Below, piece by piece: positions 1 to 5,978 of a stretch of DNA of 7,009 bases. The number at the start of each line of letters is the position of its first letter. Position 1 is the stretch's first letter. A program made the position numbers and the translations under genes. Below the pieces are notes generated by a model. The model was not told the DNA's origin. It ran no database searches and saw nothing but the letters and a program-made list of their open reading frames with translations. The stretch is from an uncultured Collinsella sp. (GTDB lineage Bacteria; Actinomycetota; Coriobacteriia; Coriobacteriales; Coriobacteriaceae): contig CABSMB010000062.1 of the NCBI GenBank assembly GCA_902478705.1, forward strand, positions 1-7,009, in the 5' to 3' direction.

Positions 1-417
1 CTTGTACTGAGGCAGCACCAAAAAGAAGAAGTAGATGAACAGCAGACTCGGCACGCCGCGGAAGAAGTCGGTGAGCACACGGCAGGCCAGCTGCAGCGGC
101 TTGATGTCGCTCGTGCGGCCGAGCATGAGGCCTAAGCCCAGCACCAGTGCGATGGCGCCGGCGGTGAGCGCGACTTTAACGGTGCCCTCAAAGCCGGCAA
201 GCAGGAACTTCCAGGTGGTGAGGTGCGTAAAGAAATACCAGTAGTGGACCGAAAGCTGACCGGTCACATAAAAGCGCTGCAGTACCAGGACGGCGAGTGC
301 GGCCACGGCAACAAGCGAGATGGCGGTGCCGATGCGAATCTTGGCGAGCATCTTGGGGCCGGGAGCCTCGTAGAGCGCATCGCGCATGGTAAGTGCAGGG
401 GCGGAATGCTTGTTCAT
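1..417 (-). CDS. Polar amino-acid ABC transporter permease, GluD-type (C-terminal half missing)
   Basis: Inner-membrane permease subunit expected to pair with the neighbouring permease and an ATPase to import glutamate or a similar polar amino acid. The visible 139 residues start MNKHSAPALTMRDALYEAPG. A cytoplasmic lead with an LYEAPGP motif, which I recall from actinobacterial GluD proteins, precedes a first membrane helix (about residues 32-48). A second helix follows (about 78-98, after the family-typical GTVKVAL), then FFRGVPSLLFIYFF, the counterpart of the FFRGTP segment in His/Glu/Gln permeases. The EAA loop that contacts the ATPase would lie beyond the left edge. The ATG shares ATGA with the stop of the upstream permease gene (4-base overlap), with GAGG 8 bases ahead, so the two are probably translationally coupled. 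Family is solid; substrate is inferred. Confidence 0.9.
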   Translation of the reverse strand, partial: MNKHSAPALTMRDALYEAPGPKMLAKIRIGTAISLVAVAALAVLVLQRFYVTGQLSVHYWYFFTHLTTWKFLLAGFEGTVKVALTAGAIALVLGLGLMLGRTSDIKPLQLACRVLTDFFRGVPSLLFIYFFFLVLPQYK

Positions 418-1073
418 CGGAGGATCCTCACCTTCTTATCGATATAGTTGCCAATGTGGCTCACCACAAAGGCCGTGCCCAGGTAGCCGAGCGCCGAGAT
501 AAAGAACGCGGCGACGCCGCCGAGCGAGCGCGTGTTAATGTAGCTCACCACGCCGGTGAGCTCCTGCGGCTTAAGCGGCACCTGGCTGCCGAGCGCAGTG
601 GTGAGCATGACGGCGATAAAGAGGTTGGTCATGGGCAGCACGCTCGAGCGCAGCGCCTGCGGAATCACGATCTTGGCGAGGATGCGGTTAAAGCTCATGC
701 CCAGCGAGCGGGCGGCTTCCACCTGGCCAACGCCGACGGTGTTGATGCCGCTCATAAAGTTCTCGGAGCCAAAGGCCGAGCCCAAAAGGACCGTGGCGAC
801 GATAACGCAGGTGCGGTAGGGCAGGACGACCTTGAGCGGTGGCAGCGCGTAGACGACGATGATAAGCAGCGCGATGCCAGGGATGTTACGGAAGACCTGG
901 ACATACAGGTCGCCAAAGACGCGCAGCGGCTTGAGCGGCGACACGCGCATCACGGTGACGGCGACGGCCAGCAACATGGCGATGGCAAACGATTCGAGCG
1001 TCATGCCCCAGGTTGCTAGCAGCGCGTCGATATAGTTCTGGCCATAGAGCGACCAGAGTTCGGAGAGACTCAT
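414..1073 (-). CDS. Polar amino-acid ABC transporter permease, GluC-type
   Basis: Complete 219-residue inner-membrane permease of the HisM/GlnP group. Residues 29-41 form a membrane helix, followed by MRVSPLKPLR (42-51), which closely resembles the same stretch in Corynebacterium glutamicum GluC as I recall it. FRNIPG (61-66) is the counterpart of FRNTP. The ATPase-contacting EAA loop is intact at about 119-140: EAA at 119-121, Gly125 and Pro138. Length is normal for the family. The start is set by GGGAGG ending 5 bases before the ATG. It lies 138 bases downstream of the binding-protein gene, with a hairpin between them, and overlaps the next permease gene by 4 bases. Together with that gene it forms the heterodimeric channel of an importer. 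Glutamate is the best guess by similarity; glutamine or aspartate cannot be excluded. The ATPase gene is not in the window. Confidence 0.93.
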   Translation of the reverse strand: MSLSELWSLYGQNYIDALLATWGMTLESFAIAMLLAVAVTVMRVSPLKPLRVFGDLYVQVFRNIPGIALLIIVVYALPPLKVVLPYRTCVIVATVLLGSAFGSENFMSGINTVGVGQVEAARSLGMSFNRILAKIVIPQALRSSVLPMTNLFIAVMLTTALGSQVPLKPQELTGVVSYINTRSLGGVAAFFISALGYLGTAFVVSHIGNYIDKKVRILR

Positions 1074-1097
1074 GCGGACCTCCCGCCGATAAGGAAA

Positions 1098-1123
1098 GGG
1101 GCTCCCGTGTGTACGGAAGCCCC
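1098..1123 (-). terminator. Intercistronic hairpin between binding-protein and permease genes
   Basis: On the minus strand GGGGCTTCCGT, loop ACAC and ACGGGAGCCCC form an 11-pair stem with one G·U pair, followed by TTTCCTT. The U-tract is short and interrupted, so this looks like a partial terminator or an mRNA-stabilising hairpin rather than a full stop. Such hairpins after binding-protein genes commonly keep that product more abundant than the permeases. The termination strength is inferred. Confidence 0.7.
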
Positions 1124-1211
1124 GACAACTCAGTGAGGAAACAGTTTACCGCAATAAAGCGCACCATGCGTTTCCATATGGTTTCGTTGCGGCCGTTACC
1201 AGGCTCGCTGC

Positions 1212-2207
1212 CTAGGCGCCGATCTCGGGCAGCTCGGGAACGTTGGTGTCGCCCGTACGGTCGCCGATGCAGATCTGCCACAGCTCAGTCCAGGTGCCGT
1301 CGTCCTCGATCTTCTTAAGGAAGTCGTTGACAAAGGCGACGCCGTCGGAATCGAGCGGCAGACCGATGCCATAGGGCTCCTTGCTGCCGAAGGGCTTGCC
1401 GGCGATCTTGTACTTACCGGGCTCGCGGACCAGGGCGCTCTGCTGCATGTTGTTATCGATGACGTAGGCGTCAACGCGGCCCTGCTGGAGTGCCTGGCGG
1501 GCCTCCTCGTCGGTCTTGAACTCCTGCTGGCTGGCCTTGGGGGCGAACTCCTCCAGGATAGCGGGGCCGTTGGAGCCGGACTGGACGGCGACGTTCTTGT
1601 CGGCCAGGTCGTCGACGCTCTTGATGTCGTCGTTATCGGCGAGCACCAGGATGGCTTGCTGGGTGTAGTAGTAGGGACCGGCAAAGGAGACGAGCTTCTT
1701 GCGCTCGTCGGTGATGGTGTAGGTGGCAAAGACGGCGTCGACCTGGCCGTTCTGCAGGACGGACTCGCGCGTGTCCGAGGTCACCTGGGTGATCTCGACC
1801 TTGTTCTCGCCCAGAATGTAGTTGGACAGGAGCTGTGCGATACCGGCATCGAAGCCACGGGTCTGACCGTCTTTTTCGTTGAGGAGGGAGAAAAGCGTGG
1901 AGGTCTGAACGCCACCGATCTTAAAGACGCCGGCGTCTTTGACGGCCGTCGCCCAGGTGCTGGCGGCGATGGCATCGTCATCGGCCTTGGGGCCGTCGTT
2001 GACGAGCTTGTCGAATGCCTTAGCGTCGAGCGTGGTGGAAGCCTCGGTATCCTCGGAGCTCTTGGAAGAGCCGGCGGCGGAACCCTTGTCGGCCTCGGCG
2101 CTGGTGTCGGAGCAGCCGGCAAGACCAAGGCCGGCGACGGTTGCGAAAGTGGCGGCAACGAAGCCGCGACGGTCGAGAACGACCTGCTGGGAGAGGTTCT
2201 TGCTCAT
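1212..2207 (-). CDS. Amino-acid ABC transporter substrate-binding lipoprotein (GluB/GlnH-like, SBP_bac_3)
   Basis: Extracytoplasmic binding protein, 331 residues, that captures the amino acid and delivers it to the two permeases encoded downstream. The N-terminus carries a twin arginine (DRRGFVAAT, Arg13-Arg14), a hydrophobic stretch and a lipobox LAGC with Cys32, which points to a Tat-exported lipoprotein. Residues 33-60 are a Ser/Ala/Asp/Glu-rich linker. The ligand domain spans about 95-320. GFDAGIAQLL (118-127) and ATYTITDER (161-169) are family motifs; Thr164 and Arg169 align with ligand-binding Thr70 and Arg75 of E. coli GlnH, and Asp251 (VID) with GlnH Asp157. The start has AAAGGTG about 8 bases upstream and lies about 37 bases downstream of the expected transcription start. 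Glutamate is likely from the GluC/GluD-like partners, but the substrate is not proven. Confidence 0.93.
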   Translation of the reverse strand: MSKNLSQQVVLDRRGFVAATFATVAGLGLAGCSDTSAEADKGSAAGSSKSSEDTEASTTLDAKAFDKLVNDGPKADDDAIAASTWATAVKDAGVFKIGGVQTSTLFSLLNEKDGQTRGFDAGIAQLLSNYILGENKVEITQVTSDTRESVLQNGQVDAVFATYTITDERKKLVSFAGPYYYTQQAILVLADNDDIKSVDDLADKNVAVQSGSNGPAILEEFAPKASQQEFKTDEEARQALQQGRVDAYVIDNNMQQSALVREPGKYKIAGKPFGSKEPYGIGLPLDSDGVAFVNDFLKKIEDDGTWTELWQICIGDRTGDTNVPELPEIGA

Positions 2208-2250
2208 GGTAGAACACCTTTCTCAATAAAATCCCTAGCGGTTGAGTAGA

Positions 2251-2280
2251 GTTATACCCTATCGCGCTCAAATAGGTCAA
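2251..2280 (-). promoter_or_regulatory. Sigma-70-type promoter of the importer operon
   Basis: On the minus strand TTGACC (2275-2280) and TATAAC (2251-2256) are separated by 18 bases. The start codon is 43 bases beyond the -10 box, giving a leader of roughly 37 bases. This leaves no room for a riboswitch, so control is probably by a DNA-binding protein upstream. The match is good at both boxes, but the transcription start is inferred. Confidence 0.72.
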
Positions 2281-2285
2281 CACGA

Positions 2286-2320
2286 AATAACTCAGAAACA
2301 TACTGACCTTATGGGTTATT
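2286..2320. promoter_or_regulatory. Candidate operator dyad upstream of the importer promoter
   Basis: AATAACTCAGAA (2286-2297) and TTATGGGTTATT (2309-2320) are inverted copies matching at 10 of 12 positions, separated by 11 bases. The near arm begins 6 bases upstream of the -35 box, a typical position for an activator or repressor of the importer. No regulator gene is in the window, and a chance AT-rich dyad is possible. Confidence 0.4.
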
Positions 2321-2322
2321 CT

Positions 2323-2357
2323 ACCTACCAAAAAGGGACAGGTTTATTTTGGCAGGT
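2323..2357. repeat. Inverted repeat enclosing GGGACAGG, possible dispersed palindrome
   Basis: ACCTACCAAAA (2323-2333) and TTTTGGCAGGT (2347-2357) pair at 10 of 11 positions around a 13-base loop, AGGGACAGGTTTA. On the minus strand the loop reads TAAACCTGTCCCT. CAGGTTTAT (2339-2347) is echoed as CAGGTTTTAT (2353-2362). There is no gene in it. It could be a small dispersed palindromic element, a regulator site, or a weak terminator shielding the two divergent promoters from each other. Confidence 0.45.
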
Positions 2358-2400
2358 TTTATCTGGGCAAACGCCGAATATTGCAGCTGAGATAGCGTTT

Positions 2401-2437
2401 TGCGGACGGCGTGGTCGCCCGCAGCGGTCGCTATAAT
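2401..2437 (+). promoter_or_regulatory. Putative promoter of the dehydrogenase gene, with GC-rich dyad in the -35 region
   Basis: A perfect -10 box TATAAT lies at 2432-2437, giving a leader of about 33 bases. No recognisable -35 box exists 16-18 bases upstream. That stretch instead holds a GC-rich dyad (TGCG and GGCG arms pairing with CGCC and CGCA, 2401-2423) and a direct repeat GGTCGC at 2413 and 2426. This arrangement suits a promoter that needs an activator, which is inference. The gene's ribosome binding site is AAGGAG at 2464-2469, 7 bases before the ATG. Confidence 0.5.
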
Positions 2438-2476
2438 GGCGGCAACGCGACACATATATAAGTAAGGAGATCGCGT

Positions 2477-3679
2477 ATGAACAGTTATTCGTTTTTCGCA
2501 CCGACCAAGGTGTTGTTTGGTGCGGGCAAGTTGAGCGAATTGGGTGCGCAGAAGCTGCCCGGCACCAAAGCGCTCATCGTTACGACCGGCGGCAACTCGG
2601 TCAAGCGCTTTGGATACTTAAGGCGCGTGGAGGCTGAGCTCGAACGCGCCGGCGTGGCGCACGAGCTGTTCGATCGCATTGAGCCTAACCCGCTGCGCGA
2701 TACCGTCAACGCGGGTGGCTGGGTGGCGCGTACCCATGGCTGCGACTTTGTCCTGGCGCTCGGCGGCGGCTCGGTCATGGACGGCAGCAAGGGCATCTGC
2801 GCGGTGGCGACCAACCCGCATGCCGATACCGAGGGCAACGAGTGCCCCGGTGACATCTGGGACTTTGTGAATGGCGGCACTGCGCTCGGCCTGCCGATCC
2901 CCAACGATCCGCTGCCGCTTGTTTGCGTGACCACCACGGCGGGTACCGGCTCCGAGGTCGATGCAGGCGGTGTTCTGTCCTGCGAAGAAAATGATGAGAA
3001 GCTTCGCCTGGGCGATCCGCGCCTGTTCCCGGTGCTTTCGATCGTTGATCCCGAGCTCATGGTGAGCGTTCCGGCACGTCTGACCGCCTATCAGGGATTC
3101 GACGCCCTGTTCCATTGTGTTGAGTGCTACATCTCAAATACCAACACGCCCATGGGTGACATGGTTTGCCGCGAAGGCATTCGCCGTGCCGCCGCGGCAC
3201 TGCCTACGTGCGTTAATAATGGCGATGACCTGGAGGCGCGCTCGAGCCTTGCGTTTGCTAACACGCTCGGCGGTTATGCTATGGATGCCTCGGGCACCAC
3301 GGGCTCGCACGGTCTTGAACATGGCGTGAGCGCGCATCATCACGACCTACCGCACGGCGCCGGCCTCATTATGATTGCCCGTGCCTATCACACGTGGATG
3401 ATCGATCACGGTGCCGCACCCGAGCGCTATATCGACATGGCGCGCCTGATGGGCAATGCCGCCGCGGATGATCCGCACGATTTTGTGATTGAGCTCACGC
3501 GCCTGATGGAGGCTTGCCATGTGGCAGACCTCGCCATGAGCGAGTGGGGGATTACGGTCGAAGAGCTGCCGGCCATCGCGCATAACGCTCTGACGACCAA
3601 CGGCGTCCTGTTCAGCCACGACCCCGTGACGCTGACCGACCCCGACGTCGTCAAAATTCTCAAGAACAGCTACCGTTAG
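2477..3679 (+). CDS. Iron-containing alcohol dehydrogenase, butanol dehydrogenase/YqhD type
   Basis: Cytoplasmic NAD(P)-dependent oxidoreductase of the type III (iron-dependent) alcohol dehydrogenase family, 400 residues, normal length. The N-terminal nucleotide-binding domain opens with FFAPTKVLFG and carries GGGSVMDGSK (96-105), the coenzyme diphosphate loop, and TTTAGTGSEVDAGG (152-165). The C-terminal helical domain supplies four metal ligands by family alignment: Asp209 and His213 in GFDALFH, His282 in GLEHG and His293 in LPHGAG. The EPNP segment (69-72), the GSK after the GGGSxxD motif and the spacing of the last two histidines resemble butanol dehydrogenases and E. coli YqhD more than FucO. 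Probable role: reducing an aldehyde to an alcohol to reoxidise NAD(P)H during fermentation. The exact substrate is unknown. It is a single-gene unit whose 3' end is followed within 12 bases by the repeat array. Confidence 0.93.
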   Translation: MNSYSFFAPTKVLFGAGKLSELGAQKLPGTKALIVTTGGNSVKRFGYLRRVEAELERAGVAHELFDRIEPNPLRDTVNAGGWVARTHGCDFVLALGGGSVMDGSKGICAVATNPHADTEGNECPGDIWDFVNGGTALGLPIPNDPLPLVCVTTTAGTGSEVDAGGVLSCEENDEKLRLGDPRLFPVLSIVDPELMVSVPARLTAYQGFDALFHCVECYISNTNTPMGDMVCREGIRRAAAALPTCVNNGDDLEARSSLAFANTLGGYAMDASGTTGSHGLEHGVSAHHHDLPHGAGLIMIARAYHTWMIDHGAAPERYIDMARLMGNAAADDPHDFVIELTRLMEACHVADLAMSEWGITVEELPAIAHNALTTNGVLFSHDPVTLTDPDVVKILKNSYR

Positions 3680-3691
3680 TTGCCTTGCTGC

Positions 3692-3914
3692 TTTGTCTCG
3701 ATCTGTAACATCTGCAGCCGTTTTTGCCGAGTAACTGTTACAGATTGAGATTTTCTCTTCAGGGGAATTCGAATGTCTCGATCTGTAACAGTTAGACGGA
3801 CAAAAGGTCTCTATCTGTTACAGATTGAGACAAAGGTCAGGGACTAAGACGTCTTGTCTCGATCTGTAACAGTTAGACGGGAATTCGGGCCCTAGATGTT
3901 ACAGATTGAGACAA
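3692..3914. repeat. Array of six alternating inverted 15-base arms with 40-base periodicity
   Basis: Forward arms TCTCGATCTGTAACA lie at 3696, 3776 and 3857, and reverse arms TGTTACAGATTGAGA at 3736, 3816 and 3897. All three forward arms are identical, as are all three reverse arms. The gaps are 25, 25, 25, 26 and 25 bases. Each forward/reverse pair forms a stem of 15 to 18 pairs with a 25-base loop. The only imperfection is G opposite T, which pairs as G·U in plus-strand RNA but would be A·C in minus-strand RNA. Forward arms 2 and 3 share a 26-base block (3774-3799, 3855-3880), including GTTAGACGG in the loop. Because arms alternate, each can also pair with its other neighbour. Each arm contains TGTWACA, extended to CTGTWACAG in four of six. 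It lies in the dehydrogenase 3' region and encodes no gene. Function is unknown: RNA structure, protein-binding array or dispersed repeat are all possible. Confidence 0.9.
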
Positions 3915-3930
3915 ATGAGTTGGGAAAATA

Positions 3931-3967
3931 AAAACCTCCGCAGGGATGCTTCCCTTGCGGAGGTTTT
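3931..3967. terminator. Bidirectional intrinsic terminator between convergent genes
   Basis: AAAACCTCCGCA (3931-3942) pairs perfectly with TGCGGAGGTTTT (3956-3967). GGG and CCC extend the stem past a one-base bulge to the loop ATGCTT. On the minus strand the stem is followed by TTTTTATTTTCC, a strong U-tract for the DXS-like gene, whose stop codon is one base away. On the plus strand TTTTCTT follows, giving a weaker backstop for dehydrogenase transcripts that pass the repeat array. Confidence 0.92.
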
Positions 3968-3968
3968 C

Positions 3969-5750
3969 TTACTCGTTGAGTAGTCTCACGGCTTCGGCGG
4001 CCATGTTCTCGACCGTCATGCCGTTCTGCGCGAGCAGTTCGTTGGGGTCGTAGCGGTCGGGGAAACCCTTGGCGATGCCGAAGGTGCGCGTGCGCAACGG
4101 CGTGCAGGCCAGGTAGCACGCGACACGCTCGCCCCAGCCGCCGTCCAAGATGCCGTCCTCGAGGGTGACGACAACGCGATGCTCGGCGGCAAGGCTGTCG
4201 AGGAACTCACGGTCAAGCTCGGTTGCAAAGCGCGGGTTGACGAGCGTGGCCTCGATGCCGTACTCGGCAGTCAGACGGTTTGCCACGCGCTCGCCCAGCT
4301 CAAAGAAATCGCCAAGCGCGAGCACGGCAACGTCGCGGCCCTGACGCACAACGTCGTAGCGCGCGACGCCGTAATCGGTGTCCTCGGCGGGCGCCAAATC
4401 GGGGCGGCTAACCAGGCCAATGCCCGGTACGCGGATCGCCACGGGATGCTCGCGGTAGTCGAGCGACCAACTCAGCATGGACAGGTATTCCTCCATGCAG
4501 GCCGGCGCCAAGTAGTGCATGTTGGGAAGTCCGCCCAGCATGGAAATATCAAAGAACGAAAGGTGCGTCTCGGACGTGGTGCCAAAGATCGACGCGCCAA
4601 ACACCAAGATGGTTGCGGGGGCATCGTTGAGGCACAGGTCGTGCCAGAGCTCGTCGTAGGCGCGCTGCAAAAACGTGCCGTACACACCAAAGACTGGCTT
4701 GGCGCCCGAGCGCGCAAGCGCGGTGGCAAAGGTCACGGCGTGCTCCTCGGCAATGCCCACGTCAACAAACTGCTTGCCTGCCGCGGCGCGAAGCTCGGGT
4801 GTAAAGCCCATGATGTAGGGCGTGGCGGCCGTGATGCCCACGACCTGCGGATCGCGCTCGATGGCAGCGCTCAGGGCCTCGCCCGTAATATCGGCATAGG
4901 TGCGCGGCGCAGGCTCGCTCGGATGACCCGGGCAGAGCTTGCGGCCGGTCGCCATGTCAAACGGACCCACGTGGTGCCAGCGCTCGGGGTCGCTCTGGGC
5001 CGGCTCAAAGCCCTTGCCCTTGGAGGTGGAGACGTGCAGTACGATGGGATGATCGATATTGCGCATTTCCTGCAGCGCGTCGACGAGGGCTAACACATCG
5101 TTACCGGCGTCCAGATAGCGGTAGTCGAGCCCCATCGCGCGGAAAACGTTGCGCTCACAGGTGCCGTTGCTGGCGCGCAGCTCGGCCAGATTGCGATAGA
5201 GGCCGCCGTGGTTCTCGGCGATGGACTGGTCGTTGTCATTGACGACGATGATCAGGTTGCTGTCGAGCTCGGCGGCGTTGTTAAAGCCCTCAAACGCCAG
5301 ACCGCCCGAAAGCGAGCCGTCGCCAATAACAGTAATGACGTTATACGTGTCGCCCGCCAGGTCGCGCGCGTGGGCAAGGCCGCAGCCCAGGCTCACCGAC
5401 GTGGAGGTATGGCCCATGGCAAACAGGTCGTGCTCGGACTCGTCGGGATTGGCAAAGCCAGAAGCCTCACCATAACGCTCCGGATCGATATAGGTGTACG
5501 CGCGCCCAGTCAGCGCCTTGTGGGCGTAGGTCTGGTGCGAAACGTCAAAGACAATCTTGTCGATGGGGGAGTTAAATACGCGATGAAGCGCAACCGTAAG
5601 CTCAACGACGCCCAAGTTGGGGGCAACGTGCCCGCCGACGGCAGCGGAGCTTTCGAGGATTGCCTGGCGGATCTCGCCGCAGAGCAGCGGAAGCTCGGCG
5701 CGGTCGAGAGCCTTGACGTCCTCGGGCGTTGTCGTTTGCGTAAGCAGCAT
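3969..5750 (-). CDS. dxs: 1-deoxy-D-xylulose-5-phosphate synthase-like thiamine-diphosphate enzyme (divergent)
   Basis: DXS-type transketolase-fold enzyme, 593 residues against 620 in E. coli DXS. Canonical DXS joins pyruvate and glyceraldehyde 3-phosphate to make DXP, the first step of the MEP isoprenoid pathway. The thiamine-diphosphate site is intact: His41 and His72 (E. coli His49, His80), GHTS (114-117), GDG at 143-145 with metal ligands Asp144 and Asn173, catalytic Glu335 (Glu370) in GIAEEHAVTF, Tyr357 (Tyr392), Arg363 (Arg398) and His396 (His431). Aligning without gaps at a constant offset of 35, the acceptor-site Arg420, Asp427 and Arg478 become Gly385, Thr392 and Gly443. The loop between Asn173 and Glu335 is 27 residues shorter and the GPVDGHD motif reads YLDAGND. 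An in-frame TAA lies 9 bases upstream of the ATG, fixing the start; the GGAG is unusually far (12 bases). Fold is certain; DXP synthesis is not. Confidence 0.88.
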   Translation of the reverse strand: MLLTQTTTPEDVKALDRAELPLLCGEIRQAILESSAAVGGHVAPNLGVVELTVALHRVFNSPIDKIVFDVSHQTYAHKALTGRAYTYIDPERYGEASGFANPDESEHDLFAMGHTSTSVSLGCGLAHARDLAGDTYNVITVIGDGSLSGGLAFEGFNNAAELDSNLIIVVNDNDQSIAENHGGLYRNLAELRASNGTCERNVFRAMGLDYRYLDAGNDVLALVDALQEMRNIDHPIVLHVSTSKGKGFEPAQSDPERWHHVGPFDMATGRKLCPGHPSEPAPRTYADITGEALSAAIERDPQVVGITAATPYIMGFTPELRAAAGKQFVDVGIAEEHAVTFATALARSGAKPVFGVYGTFLQRAYDELWHDLCLNDAPATILVFGASIFGTTSETHLSFFDISMLGGLPNMHYLAPACMEEYLSMLSWSLDYREHPVAIRVPGIGLVSRPDLAPAEDTDYGVARYDVVRQGRDVAVLALGDFFELGERVANRLTAEYGIEATLVNPRFATELDREFLDSLAAEHRVVVTLEDGILDGGWGERVACYLACTPLRTRTFGIAKGFPDRYDPNELLAQNGMTVENMAAEAVRLLNE

Positions 5751-5874
5751 CGTTGTGGGTTACTCCATGCGAATCGAGCACCGGCGCTCCCTCGGCCGGC
5801 ACAATTGCACAAGACAGTCTCGCACATTTTGGCGTTTGATATGTGACGGCGGCGCGGTAATTCGCCAACTGGTG

Positions 5875-5892
5875 GGGCAAAACGTTTTGTCC
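5875..5892. promoter_or_regulatory. LacI-like operator palindrome in the divergent control region
   Basis: CAAAACGTTTTG (5878-5889) is a perfect 12-base palindrome, extended by GG and CC at the outer ends (16 of 18 positions symmetric). The central AACGTT core resembles sites of LacI/PurR-family repressors. It lies 125 bases upstream of the DXS-like start and 87 bases upstream of the HD gene start, so it could control either or both. I see no convincing -35/-10 pair on either strand of 5751-5978, and nothing else there except the two ribosome binding sites. Confidence 0.5.
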
Positions 5893-5978
5893 GATGCCAT
5901 ACTGATGTGTTCCATGATGTTTTTATCGATTGTGCGCAGGCCGTGGCTTGTCGCCGTGAGTCGCTGGAAGGAGGCAGC

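Noticed and set aside
393..1019. 208-codon plus-strand open frame
   Set aside because: It is antisense to the intact permease gene, its product is a charged Arg/His/Asp-rich sequence typical of shadow frames in GC-rich DNA, and no ribosome binding site is evident.
1163..1182. Small dyad ACCAT/ATGGT around CCATATGG downstream of the binding-protein gene
   Set aside because: Only five pairs with a 10-base loop and no U-tract; too weak to support a feature.
3692..3914. CRISPR array
   Set aside because: The repeats alternate in orientation, are short (15 bases), two loops share sequence, and no cas gene is present.
4179..5093. 304-codon plus-strand open frame, with a similar 212-codon frame at 5208-5846
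   Set aside because: Both lie antisense to the DXS-like gene and their products have no recognisable domain; codon bias in the real gene explains the lack of stops.
5823..5845. CACAT/ATGTG inverted repeat upstream of the DXS-like gene
   Set aside because: Five-base arms with a 13-base gap are expected by chance, and it is not aligned with any promoter element.
5907..5978. N-terminal extension of the HD protein from an in-frame GTG
   Set aside because: There is no ribosome binding site before it, while a strong AAGGAGG precedes the ATG at 5979.
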